Source of the DNA: Carnobacterium_B sp040274945 | GTDB taxonomy: Bacteria > Bacillota > Bacilli > Lactobacillales > Carnobacteriaceae | DNA length: 64,000 bases | Assembly (NCBI RefSeq): GCF_040274945.1 | Contig: NZ_JBEMAR010000008.1 | Span: 62,001-126,000 of the forward strand | Direction: 5' to 3' | Shown here: piece by piece, positions 34,114 through 42,069 of the stretch | Layout of the letters: each line of letters opens with the position of its first letter | Numbering within the stretch: position 1 is the first letter of the stretch | Notes under the pieces: model-generated | What the model saw: the letters and a program-made list of their open reading frames with translations, nothing else | Database searches by the model: none | What the model was told of the DNA's origin: nothing | Position numbers and translations under genes: made by a program

Positions 34114-34866
34114 GTGAAGAAAATTGACAAGCGAAAAAATTATATTTTAGTATTAGACGTTGAAACGGCGGGCGACGTGGAAAAAAATCCTTTGTGTTAT
34201 GATATTGGTTTTGTAGTGACCGACAAAAAAGGCGTTATCTATGAAAGATTTTCATACGCAATCGAGGAAATTTTCGATGATGATGCCCTCATGAGAAGTG
34301 CTTACTACTATACGAAACTACCACTATATCGGGAAAAAATTCGATTAGGTCAAATGAAAGTGAAACCTTTGCGATATGTTCGGGCGGTTATTCTAAACGT
34401 GATGAAAGAATACAATATTAAACAAGTCGCAGCTTACAACGCCTACTTTGATTTTGTCAAGGCTTTAAATAATACATGGTGTGAATTGACAAATTATCCT
34501 TACTTTTTCCCTTATGAAGTAAGTCAAAAAATGGAAATCACTTGTATCTGGCACATGGCTTGCCAAACCATTTTTTCTCAGAAAACTTTTCCAAAGTGGG
34601 CTATCGAAAATGGTTTTTATTCAAAAGCAGGGAATCTAAAAACAAACGCAGAAGTTGCTTATAATTGGCTTATGAAAACAACTGATTTTGTGGAAGAGCA
34701 TACCGGCTATGAAGATGTTTTGATTGAAACTGAAATCATGGCATGGTGCTACCGACAACATAAAAAAATGAACAAAAAAATCAATCGTTATTGTTGGCGT
34801 ATTCCTAGCGCTACCCACAAAAACAAAATCAACGAAATCAATATGAAAGAGCTTGCGACTTTATAA
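34114..34866 (+). CDS. DnaQ-like exonuclease (DEDDh), paralogue 2
   Basis: 250 aa from GTG 34114, with GGTGG 8 nt upstream; an in-frame GTG at 34102 overlaps the ribosome site. Exo I ILVLDVETAG, then CYDIGFVV, Exo II AAYNAYFDFVK and Exo III EEHTGYEDVLIE. It is a diverged duplicate of the protein at 28207. Function as for that gene. Confidence 0.85.
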   Translation: MKKIDKRKNYILVLDVETAGDVEKNPLCYDIGFVVTDKKGVIYERFSYAIEEIFDDDALMRSAYYYTKLPLYREKIRLGQMKVKPLRYVRAVILNVMKEYNIKQVAAYNAYFDFVKALNNTWCELTNYPYFFPYEVSQKMEITCIWHMACQTIFSQKTFPKWAIENGFYSKAGNLKTNAEVAYNWLMKTTDFVEEHTGYEDVLIETEIMAWCYRQHKKMNKKINRYCWRIPSATHKNKINEINMKELATL

Positions 34867-34887
34867 GTCGCAAGTATGGTGAATAAA

Positions 34888-35112
34888 ATGGTTAAAATTA
34901 GAATTGGTGGCGTATTATATAATGTTATAGAAGATGATTTGTTGGTAGACGACGTGAGAGATATGGTTTTAAAAGCTGTTCATTTTCTCAATCTTATTGA
35001 TGATGATTTTTTACCTAACGAAAAAGATGATGCTTTAATTTCTATTTTAGAAGATTTATATCAATTCAAGCTAGAAGAATATCAACCAAACCCTGATATA
35101 ATCGAATTTTAA
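34888..35112 (+). CDS. Small acidic unknown protein
   Basis: 74 aa from ATG 34888 (MVKIRIGGVLYNV); a start four codons earlier is possible, and neither has a strong ribosome site. Acidic (DDFLPNEKDDALISILEDL). Co-transcribed with the exonuclease gene. Confidence 0.65.
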   Translation: MVKIRIGGVLYNVIEDDLLVDDVRDMVLKAVHFLNLIDDDFLPNEKDDALISILEDLYQFKLEEYQPNPDIIEF

Positions 35113-35119
35113 AAAATGA

Positions 35120-35151
35120 TAGTAGGGTGTTAGCAACAAAACACCCTACTA
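35120..35151 (+). terminator. Terminator-like hairpin with AGCAACAA loop
   Basis: TAGTAGGGTGTT pairs perfectly with AACACCCTACTA. The loop AGCAACAA is the same as in the hairpin at 28077. No long T-tract. Confidence 0.75.
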
Positions 35152-35191
35152 ATAATATAATAAAAAAATACACCCTTTGGAGGAAATTAAT

Positions 35192-35395
35192 ATGAAAAAA
35201 TTTTTAGCCGGTCTACTTATTATTTTAGTGGTATTCGTTTTATTTAGTATCACACCTTTAGTTTTAATGTTAGTGTGGAATTATGTAATCGCTCAACTTT
35301 TTGCGGTTCCCCTTGTTACATTTTGGCAAATGTTTTGGATAACTATTGCCTTATCATTTATCGGCGGACTCTTTAAAAATTCATCAAGTAAATAA
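35192..35395 (+). CDS. Small two-span membrane protein
   Basis: 67 aa from ATG 35192, with GGAGG 8 nt upstream. Two transmembrane helices (FLAGLLIILVVFVLFSITPLVLMLVW and FWQMFWITIALSFIGGLF). Function unknown. Confidence 0.75.
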   Translation: MKKFLAGLLIILVVFVLFSITPLVLMLVWNYVIAQLFAVPLVTFWQMFWITIALSFIGGLFKNSSSK

Positions 35396-35421
35396 TCAGT
35401 CACCGACTGATTATTTTTTTA
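35391..35421 (+). terminator. Rho-independent terminator at end of plus block
   Basis: AATAATCAGTC-ACC-GACTGATTATT followed by T7. Confidence 0.92.
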
Positions 35422-35432
35422 TTGTCTTATTA

Positions 35433-35448
35433 AATAACAAGTGTTATT
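35433..35448. repeat. AATAACAAGTGTTATT palindrome, copy 8
   Basis: Reverse complement of the core in the first tract (centre AG rather than CT). Confidence 0.78.
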
Positions 35449-35509
35449 TTTAATTAAATAACATTAGAAAGTTCTCATTTTTCTTTTGTTATTTTTTAAT
35501 TTTTTTCTA

Positions 35510-35527
35510 ATGTGAAAAAGTTCACAA
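35510..35527. promoter_or_regulatory. Rex box
   Basis: ATGTGAAAAAGTTCACAA matches the Rex box except the first base. Confidence 0.55.
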
Positions 35528-35580
35528 TCCAATTAAATAACAAAGGGGGCTTGTTCTTGAATCATAAAATAACATTCCCA

Positions 35581-35604
35581 AAACGTTGATGTATCAAGCT
35601 TTCA
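35581..35604. repeat. Conserved 24-bp motif, copy 3
   Basis: AAACGTTGATGTATC then AAGCTTTCA. Confidence 0.78.
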
Positions 35605-35649
35605 TTGAGTTTTCATCCCGAAACTCACCCCTGAAATTGTTATTTTAAA

Positions 35650-35666
35650 ATGTGAAAAATTCACAA
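35650..35666. promoter_or_regulatory. Rex-like palindrome (17 bp)
   Basis: ATGTGAAAAATTCACAA, spacing one base shorter than a standard Rex box. Confidence 0.45.
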
Positions 35667-35693
35667 GCCATCCCAAAATGAGGGGATTATGAG

Positions 35694-35731
35694 AAAGGAG
35701 GTGTTATTTTTTGGCCGGTCGCGAGCGGCCG
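35694..35731. other. GC-rich hairpin block
   Basis: AAAGGAGGTGTTATTTTTTG followed by GGCCG-GTCGCGAG-CGGCC. It parallels the block at 32826-32863. Confidence 0.6.
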
Positions 35732-35861
35732 GAACCTAGCCTCTGCGACACCACCACGCTAACTTTTTCTTATGTTAAACGAGCTGCTTCAAAAGCTGGG
35801 AGTTTGGCCCACTACCCACCCCCTCTTGATTTATTTAGAATAATATGTTACAATATAAAAA

Positions 35862-35906
35862 AAGACCTTTTTAAGGTCCGGTAAAACAAAAAAAGGCCTA
35901 GCGGCC
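35862..35906 (-). terminator. Tandem terminators of the 397-aa gene
   Basis: Two hairpins in a row on the minus strand: AAGGCC-GCTA-GGCCTT plus T7, which overlaps the TAG stop, then GGACCTT-AAA-AAGGTCT plus T-run. Confidence 0.88.
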
Positions 35907-37091
35907 TTCTATAATATAATCTAGCATATCGTTGCGTAATCTGTCTTTGTCTAGGTTAGGTAGCTTCTCTAGCAGGAAGTTATAGTTATCTTCTAACGTA
36001 TCGACAATATTATCTTCTAAGCAATTGAAGATACCCTCATGTCTATCATATACGCTTACACTACTTTCGAAATCAACCCAACCGATGCACTGCTCACCAT
36101 AGTCTGATCTCCGTGGGTCCATACAGGTGGCAAAGAGACCTAGCTGCAAACTGTCATTAAAGAATATAACAGGATAGGTACTGATACCAGGGAACTTCTT
36201 CCGACTGTTGTAATGAGGTTGTTGCGTAGAAACACCAACAGTACATTGAAAAGTAATTTCTTCTTCTAATTCCTCACTGCTACCTTCGGGATCATGATCT
36301 AGACGACGTTCCATCTCGGCAAAAGCTTCTCTAAGGTTTAGCGCCTTATTGCTTCTCATATCCCTAACAAATTCAGATGGATCAGAGTCACTCCATCGAT
36401 AATGTCCGTAGGTTTTCTTCCGTGCAAGATGACTTAGAATAGGCAAGCTGCCACGAACTGATAATGGGTCCGATCCATTAGTTTCAAATACCATACGTCT
36501 GAAATCATCATGGATGTAGCTACCCCTAGCGTTCATAACATGCCTTAGACAAGAGTTTGAGTTAATTTGGTAGTCAAGGTAGTAGTGGTACATCAAAGAT
36601 GAGAGAATAAACTCGTTAGAATCGAAGATAGGTAATGACAGCATCTTTTGGGCTGCTCTTTGTAGATAGGTAATGCAATCCATGACAAAGAAGTATGTTG
36701 ATTCAGGTGTATGCTTTTCAGTATTTTCTTTATATGAATCAAATAGAGCAGATAGACCAAAAACTCTTACTGCATTATAGTTACGGCTAGTGTCAACTTT
36801 CAACAATAGATATCCATGCTCCATAGTATAAACCCAGTCTAAGCCGTAGGCATCTGTTTTGAACTGAGGGAGATCAAATGATGAATCATATTTCCAGTAG
36901 ATTACTTCCATCGCATTACGAAATCTGCCAAAGGCATTCCATGAGTCTTCAAAGATTTCATAGGACTTAGCGATATTCAAAATCTGTTCCCGTCCATCTT
37001 TAGTTGTACTGTTGTCTATAATCTCTGTTGAGATTGATTCTAATAATGAGATTTGGTTTTTAAGTTCCTTCAGTTTATCGTGTATATTCAA
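35898..37091 (-). CDS. Large protein of unknown function
   Basis: 397 aa with no recognised motif. The N-terminus is helical (KLKELKNQISLLESI). The middle is rich in aromatic residues (YWKYDSSFDL, MYHYYLDYQ). Residues about 265-285 are acidic. It lies downstream of another large unknown protein with its own tandem terminators, so the pair probably forms an operon driven from 38733. Confidence 0.82.
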   Translation of the reverse strand: MNIHDKLKELKNQISLLESISTEIIDNSTTKDGREQILNIAKSYEIFEDSWNAFGRFRNAMEVIYWKYDSSFDLPQFKTDAYGLDWVYTMEHGYLLLKVDTSRNYNAVRVFGLSALFDSYKENTEKHTPESTYFFVMDCITYLQRAAQKMLSLPIFDSNEFILSSLMYHYYLDYQINSNSCLRHVMNARGSYIHDDFRRMVFETNGSDPLSVRGSLPILSHLARKKTYGHYRWSDSDPSEFVRDMRSNKALNLREAFAEMERRLDHDPEGSSEELEEEITFQCTVGVSTQQPHYNSRKKFPGISTYPVIFFNDSLQLGLFATCMDPRRSDYGEQCIGWVDFESSVSVYDRHEGIFNCLEDNIVDTLEDNYNFLLEKLPNLDKDRLRNDMLDYIIEGR

Positions 37092-37149
37092 AATGATAAC
37101 TCCCTTCCATAATTTGAAAATCGAAAATCGAAATTCATTTTCCTAAAAC

Positions 37150-37200
37150 TAAGTGCCCAAGAGAGAAGAAGAACTAGGCCCCCTTGGGGAGGGCCCCCTA
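37150..37200 (-). terminator. Probable terminator / GC-rich stem
   Basis: GGGGGCCCTCCCC and CCCAAG...CTTGGG stems lie in the 109-bp gap after the 488-aa gene. The T-tract is weak. Confidence 0.45.
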
Positions 37201-38667
37201 TTAAAAGAGGTTTTCTTCTGCTATGCTTCTGGCCTGGGCCATGGCTTCAGCAAGCCGTTCGTCACGAATGCGTTCTGCTGATCTAAGAGAGTCAACAAGA
37301 AGATCGACATCGCTTGGTTCATACTTAACCTCGACGGTGGCTCCTTCTTTAGCTTCTTTAGCAGCTCGTTGCTCTGCAGCATGGAGACCATGATTCTTAT
37401 AGACTTCTTTTGTTTTATCTTCAATCATATTAGCACTTCCTACTCTTGAATCGAAGCTAAACAGATCAAGATCAATCAGACTAGGATCAACATCATAGCC
37501 ATCATTAACTTCATCATCTTTAGGCAAGTCCATACGTCTTGCAATGTCAACAGCAGACTCAGCGTCTAAATGTTTGAAAGTCTTTTCTAGGTGAGAAACA
37601 AAGTCTTTTTCAAAATGAATATATGTGAAAGCACGAGATCCATAAGTGAATGGACAAATATCATTGAATCTAATGCCCTTGAAATTTGTACTTACCATAG
37701 GAGGACGAGTTCTCATATAATTATCATTATTTACTACTCGCTCCATCTTATTCATGTCATAATTGTGGAAATCTTCTGGTTGTCTACCAACACGATATGA
37801 AAGATGATCGGAAATATCCTTTTCAAGGAAGCCTTCTCCTTTAAGTTCATAGAGTTTAAAGGCTTCTAGCACTTTATAGTATTCTTCATACCGCTCTTGT
37901 CCATGACAGGATAGGTAGTCTTCCCCATATTGTGTAAGTTTATTATGTTGGATAGTAGCTACCGGAACCTCTAGTTGACCAATTTTTTTATTTTCTGGAT
38001 ACAAAATAGTAGCTAATTCCTTATTGAAAGCAGGCTGATTGCCCTTAATAGCTTTTTGGATATACATCAAGCGTCTAATAAAATCATTTTTGTAATAATA
38101 GGGGTCTGTCACCACTCTAGTAAACAAAAGAGTATTGGCAAAGGCGAACACTGCTTCAGCAGCTTCGTCTTCATCATCAAAACGAATAATAGGTATAGAC
38201 ATCAAAGTTTTTGATACTATTGCCCAAGCAAACAAAATTTCGTCCATTGTACGTCTAATTGCTGCTTCTTCATCCCTAGGAGGTGTCATAGTCCAAGAAG
38301 ATGGATAGTAATAATCAATACTGATATTAGTAGTAGTTAGAGTTTGTTCATTGTTGAATCTAAAGAATACTGGATCAGCCTCTCGTGATACATAGAATTG
38401 AACATCGGCTGGATCTGCATTAAAAAAAGTTTCAAATGTGCTAGTGCCATGATATGAAGTATCTTGAATAGAATCGACTTGCACTGAAAAACTTAAATCA
38501 GGAGAAGCTTTTTTGATCATTTTGGAAATGGTATTTGAGATAATCACATGTAACTCAGGACTTAACTTAACATGAGTTGTTTGCTCTACTAAAGCGATAG
38601 GTGACTCCTCATGTACAGTTTCGATAAAGGTTTCTAAGACCTCTGACTTGGTAAATTTACGAATCAT
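37201..38667 (-). CDS. Large protein of unknown function
   Basis: 488 aa, starting MIRKFTKSEVLETFIETVHE after AAAAGGAG. It is mixed alpha/beta, with an acidic segment (LPKDDEVNDGYDVDPSLIDL) and a C-terminal charged helix. It shares no visible motif with known families. Its own promoter lies at 38705-38733. The next gene (35898) is co-oriented and similar in size. Confidence 0.82.
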   Translation of the reverse strand: MIRKFTKSEVLETFIETVHEESPIALVEQTTHVKLSPELHVIISNTISKMIKKASPDLSFSVQVDSIQDTSYHGTSTFETFFNADPADVQFYVSREADPVFFRFNNEQTLTTTNISIDYYYPSSWTMTPPRDEEAAIRRTMDEILFAWAIVSKTLMSIPIIRFDDEDEAAEAVFAFANTLLFTRVVTDPYYYKNDFIRRLMYIQKAIKGNQPAFNKELATILYPENKKIGQLEVPVATIQHNKLTQYGEDYLSCHGQERYEEYYKVLEAFKLYELKGEGFLEKDISDHLSYRVGRQPEDFHNYDMNKMERVVNNDNYMRTRPPMVSTNFKGIRFNDICPFTYGSRAFTYIHFEKDFVSHLEKTFKHLDAESAVDIARRMDLPKDDEVNDGYDVDPSLIDLDLFSFDSRVGSANMIEDKTKEVYKNHGLHAAEQRAAKEAKEGATVEVKYEPSDVDLLVDSLRSAERIRDERLAEAMAQARSIAEENLF

Positions 38668-38704
38668 TCAAAAAGCACTCCTTTTCATTTCTTACTATAT
38701 ATAT

Positions 38705-38733
38705 ATTATACCATTTTGTATAAAAATTTTCAA
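38705..38733 (-). promoter_or_regulatory. Promoter of the two-gene unknown operon
   Basis: Minus strand TTGAAA, 17 bp, TATAAT. Confidence 0.75.
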
Positions 38734-38970
38734 ATATGTATGGGGAAATAGGCGGTCGCATATTATCGTGTCCAGGAGGAGGTCAGTGCTACGTGAAAGG
38801 TGCTGAAAGGGTGCGCCACATAACTCCGCTACTTTCTGCTACTTTTCAACTCTTTTGGTCTCTTTTTCCGTTAAATCCCATCCCTTACCTAGCCTACGAC
38901 CGTGTAACACGGCATCTTTCCCCAGGTTTTTCCGTGTATTAGACGGAAATCTTATTTCTTTTCTTTCCCC
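38734..38970. other. Intergenic stretch without a supported gene
   Basis: Small hairpins CCGTGT-AA-CACGG and TTTCCGT-N7-ACGGAAA (38928-38948) are seen. The latter may end the minus transcript from 39929. Nothing else supported. Confidence 0.5.
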
Positions 38971-39510
38971 TTAAAAAAGGTCCAACGGCAAGGTTTTATC
39001 GTCTAGTAGGTCCCTAAGCTTAGGATATACCTTCTCTAATTTAACAGCATCGTTTAAAACATCAGCAGCTTCTTCAATTTTATCTAGCATTTCGTCCATT
39101 GTATATCCTTCAATTACTATCTTAAACTTCGGTTCAGCATCCGTAAGAATAAAGTGACTCGACATATAGAAACGAGCATCCCCATCATCATCGTTAGCAA
39201 CTTTTACAAAAGATTTACCTATATCTTCCAGCTCTTTTAAAACCTTATAAGTCTTCCCAACTGTAAGATTTACTGCAGGTACTTTACAGATAACCATATC
39301 ATTTTCCTTGAATTTAAACAATTTAAAATATTCATCTCTATAAGAAACTGTATTTCCATTGTCATCTGTAAGTATTATATATTTCCATGAACAAACATCA
39401 TCTTCTGAAGTATCTAATACTTCATAGGCCTTATGCAAGGTAAAAGGCCATCCTTCTTGATAATTAGCTTCAACACATTCAACTAAATCACCTTTTTTAA
39501 ATTCTGTCAT
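38971..39510 (-). CDS. Unknown protein
   Basis: 179 aa from ATG 39510 (MTEFKKGDLVECVEANY), overlapping the previous stop (ATGA). It carries two SH3/KOW-like beta segments (KKGDLVECVEA and ENDMVICKVPAVNLTVGKTYKV) and a C-terminal helix. Function unknown. Confidence 0.75.
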   Translation of the reverse strand: MTEFKKGDLVECVEANYQEGWPFTLHKAYEVLDTSEDDVCSWKYIILTDDNGNTVSYRDEYFKLFKFKENDMVICKVPAVNLTVGKTYKVLKELEDIGKSFVKVANDDDGDARFYMSSHFILTDAEPKFKIVIEGYTMDEMLDKIEEAADVLNDAVKLEKVYPKLRDLLDDKTLPLDLF

Positions 39511-39929
39511 ACTATACCCCAACCTTTCATTTCTTGTTCACTTAATACTTTCAAGGCAGCATATTCTTGCTCATAAAGTCGATCATAACCATCAACTTCA
39601 GAATAATCTTCCGCAAGAGAACTTAATACTGAAGCAATCTCTTTAGCACTATGGGAACCCGAAATTCTTAATAAAGCAATTTTTTCAAAAGCTGCTTTTA
39701 AATTTGAATCCCGACTAATTTCTTGTTTAACTTCATTTAGCTTTGAATTAGTTGAATCCCACAAAAGAGTTAAATCAGTCCATGGCTTGACCATTTCCTT
39801 AGTCTTTCTTACAATTTCTTCAATTTGTTGTAGCGAACTTAGCTGGATAGTCTTGCCTTTCTTTTCTAGTACATCTAACACATATCCTAATGATTGTACT
39901 ATAAACTCTCTATCATGTTGATTTAACAT
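39507..39929 (-). CDS. Unknown helical protein
   Basis: 140 aa from ATG 39929, AGGAGG 7 nt upstream; upstream in-frame codons lack a ribosome site. Helical and charged. Coupled with the genes on both sides. Confidence 0.75.
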   Translation of the reverse strand: MLNQHDREFIVQSLGYVLDVLEKKGKTIQLSSLQQIEEIVRKTKEMVKPWTDLTLLWDSTNSKLNEVKQEISRDSNLKAAFEKIALLRISGSHSAKEIASVLSSLAEDYSEVDGYDRLYEQEYAALKVLSEQEMKGWGIV

Positions 39930-39939
39930 AATCTTCCTC

Positions 39940-40383
39940 CTACCCGAATACTCCATAGCCAACACTAATATTCAAATCTCCCCAGTAACCAAACAAATAA
40001 GGTATCTTATCATTAACACGCTTATATTCAAGATCTGGCAATGAAATCTTAACAAACTCCATGAACAATACAGCAGCTTCTTCAGCATCGAAGTAATAAT
40101 TACCTAAAAAATTATCAAATAATTCAAGATCAACTCCATGCTGAGACAAGATATCAGCTACTTCTTTATTTATTTTATTATCGTCCCAACTATTAATCAA
40201 TCGAATAGGATTGGACCCTATCATATCATTGCTATCAAAAGTCATATTCAATAACTCAGTAGTCTTATGATAGGCATCAATAATTTCTTCCTTAGATTTA
40301 TTCATTTCCATTGTGATATTCTCTGACTGACTATGCCCATCCTTCGACCAGTCTCCGATAGGTAATACATAAGTATATTCCAT
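39940..40383 (-). CDS. Unknown acidic protein
   Basis: 147 aa from ATG 40383 (MEYTYVLPIGDWSKDG), GAGGAGG 6 nt upstream. No motif recognised. It lies directly after a 55-aa gene. Confidence 0.75.
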   Translation of the reverse strand: MEYTYVLPIGDWSKDGHSQSENITMEMNKSKEEIIDAYHKTTELLNMTFDSNDMIGSNPIRLINSWDDNKINKEVADILSQHGVDLELFDNFLGNYYFDAEEAAVLFMEFVKISLPDLEYKRVNDKIPYLFGYWGDLNISVGYGVFG

Positions 40384-40384
40384 A

Positions 40385-40552
40385 TTAGGCCTCCTCTGCG
40401 CTAACGACTTCAAAATAAGAATCAGGTGCCGCAACAATATTTTCATTTGTTATTTCATAAGAACTCATTCCATAGACCTCTTCTAAAGAATCAGCTTGAA
40501 CAGCGATTGTTGTTGTAGTTACCTCACGAATCTCTACATGATAAGTGTTCAT
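40385..40552 (-). CDS. Small DpnD/PcfM-like protein
   Basis: 55 aa: MNTYHVEIREVTTTTIAVQ and ADSLEEVYGMSSYEITNENI. AGGAAG lies upstream of the ATG. The strand-strand-helix pattern resembles DpnD/PcfM-like short proteins of mobile elements. Its TAA lies 1 nt before the next ATG. Confidence 0.65.
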   Translation of the reverse strand: MNTYHVEIREVTTTTIAVQADSLEEVYGMSSYEITNENIVAAPDSYFEVVSAEEA

Positions 40553-40586
40553 CAAAATCTTCCTTTCTTATTTAACTCTATAATTA

Positions 40587-40633
40587 ATTATATCATTTTA
40601 AAAACAAAAAAACAAGTAAGTATTTCTACTTAC
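40587..40633 (-). promoter_or_regulatory. Overlapping terminator and promoter
   Basis: Minus strand GTAAGTA-GAAA-TACTTAC with a T-rich tail ends the upstream gene. The -35 TTGTTT (40615-40610) overlaps the tail, then 17 bp and TATAAT (40592-40587), followed by ATTAATTATAGAGTTAA. Confidence 0.75.
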
Positions 40634-41201
40634 CTGTCTCTCTGTACTCATATTGTTTAAATATATCGTCCATGGTCAACTCATAATCTCGGCGAACACT
40701 ATTTAAAGGAATATTGAAATATCTATTTTCATCTGTCTTTAAATAATCATCCAACAAGAATACCCAACGTGCCACAAAACTCCATAATGGCGAAGTCATA
40801 TCAATTACCTCATAGTTATATGTGAACGAAGGAACATCTGTATCGGCGCTCTCTTTAACCTTTGTATCAGTCGCAGGAGCTGTCTTAATAACAAACGAGC
40901 CATTTTCATCCCTCACTATATAATTATAAACTCTTTCGCCAGGTTCACCACTAATCGTAACGTATGTTGGAATATCCGAATCATCAAGTTTTATTTCTAC
41001 CAATGGTGTTTGTTCATATACCTCTCGTGAAGGCAGTAATGCTATCATGGCCCAGGCAGTAAATACTATAAATACAAATGTAAATATAAACATCGTTATA
41101 GTAGCTACTATATAATCGAGGCCTTTATCAAACCCACCCACCGAACGAACGTTTTTCAATGTCATATAAAATATGAACGCTGCAAAAGCAAGATATATCA
41201 T
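40626..41201 (-). CDS. Membrane protein of unknown function
   Basis: 191 aa. Two transmembrane helices at the N-terminus (MIYLAFAAFIFYMTL and IVATITMFIFTFVFIVFTAW) and a beta-rich soluble domain (VEIKLDDSDIPTYVTISG, RVYNYIVRDENGSFVIKTAP). The protein at 46374 has the same plan (two helices, then a domain with YKFYIKDNEGAYRVSTAP), so they are probably paralogues. Confidence 0.78.
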   Translation of the reverse strand: MIYLAFAAFIFYMTLKNVRSVGGFDKGLDYIVATITMFIFTFVFIVFTAWAMIALLPSREVYEQTPLVEIKLDDSDIPTYVTISGEPGERVYNYIVRDENGSFVIKTAPATDTKVKESADTDVPSFTYNYEVIDMTSPLWSFVARWVFLLDDYLKTDENRYFNIPLNSVRRDYELTMDDIFKQYEYRETGK

Positions 41202-41220
41202 TTGGCAGACCTCCTTTTCA

Positions 41221-41425
41221 ACCTCAATAACAATGGAGGACTAGAAACATAAACTTTTTAACCGCCGGCGCCAACGTAAGAGTAATATTTAACGAGCGTT
41301 AGCGAGTTAAATATTACGATATAATGTAGTACGAGGCGTAGCCGAGTATAATATAATTTAAGCGAAGTTTCTTTTACAAAACACGTGTTTTAGTGCGAAA
41401 AAAATTATGCCTACTTTTTTGACCA
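41221..41425. other. Hairpin-rich non-coding stretch
   Basis: GTAATATTTAAC pairs perfectly over 12 bp with GTTAAATATTAC (41282-41317) around the loop GAGCGTTAGCGA. A second block reads GTACGAGGCGTAGCCGAGTA (41329-41348). A third site is the palindrome AAAACACGTGTTTT (41378-41391). No gene seen. Confidence 0.7.
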
Positions 41426-42013
41426 TCACCAATGAACTGTAAAATAGTCTATATCATCCTCATAGATCTCTCTGAAAGTAGACACCCAGAGATCGTCTCC
41501 AACTACTCCCCATTTTAAACCATGGTGGCTATGAGCTGCACCTCGTGTAACTTCACCAACACGACTAGGTATATGATTGTCATATTTTACAATTTCTTGA
41601 GCCGCATATACACGCACTAACTCATCATCTTTAGTATAAGAATAAACAGCTTTATACTTCTTAAATAAAGTATTAGGACTTCTATAATTAAGATTTTCTT
41701 TGGTTGTTAACCATTCAAGATTTGTTGCTCTGTTATTACTAGGATTACAATCAATATGATTTGCTACCATTCCTTCTTGATATCCTTCTACAAAAGCTGA
41801 TGCAACCAACCTATGGACCATTTCTAATTTAGATGCTAGTTTACTGTTTCTTATTTGTACTCGATAATAACCAAGTCCATCACTAGATTCTCGTTGTGAT
41901 AAAATACGCCCTGTTTTTATATCCATGATCCTACCAAGATTACTAACTAAATATCCCTCGGTGATATCCTCGTAAGGAGGACCAAAAGGTCTCCATTCTT
42001 CTAATTCTTCGAT
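41426..42013 (-). CDS. HNH homing endonuclease with NUMOD4 domain, non-AUG start
   Basis: The first ATG is at 41926, but the frame stays open upstream and encodes EEWRPFGPPYEDITEG and YLVSNLGRIMDIKTG, a NUMOD4 motif. AGGAGG lies 7 nt before an ATC at 42013, with no AUG, GUG or UUG in frame, so either ATC is used or a start codon was lost. The HNH core is VHRLVASAFVEG, ANHIDCNPSNNRATNLEWLT. NUMOD4-HNH proteins are intron-free or intron-encoded homing enzymes common in phages of Firmicutes. Confidence 0.82.
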   Translation of the reverse strand: MEELEEWRPFGPPYEDITEGYLVSNLGRIMDIKTGRILSQRESSDGLGYYRVQIRNSKLASKLEMVHRLVASAFVEGYQEGMVANHIDCNPSNNRATNLEWLTTKENLNYRSPNTLFKKYKAVYSYTKDDELVRVYAAQEIVKYDNHIPSRVGEVTRGAAHSHHGLKWGVVGDDLWVSTFREIYEDDIDYFTVHW

Positions 42014-42069
42014 AAAATCACCTCCTTTTATACAAATTTGATGTCAATCCGTCAAATTTTTTTCGTTGC

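Larger units (their letters stand above)
35422..35861. promoter_or_regulatory. Third gene-free tract with operator-like motifs
   Basis: Lies between the convergent plus and minus blocks. It holds an AATAACAAGTGTTATT palindrome, GTTATTT half-sites, Rex-type boxes, copy 3 of the 24-bp motif and a GC-rich hairpin with an AGGAGG-like preface. No gene and no promoter are evident. Confidence 0.65.

Noticed and set aside
38736..38942. 68-codon plus-strand reading frame
   Set aside because: No ribosome site and no coding-like composition; it sits in a gap between minus-strand genes.
42020..42055. TTGACG-17-TATAAA promoter for the HNH gene
   Set aside because: The transcript would start on the ribosome site itself, so the match is probably chance.
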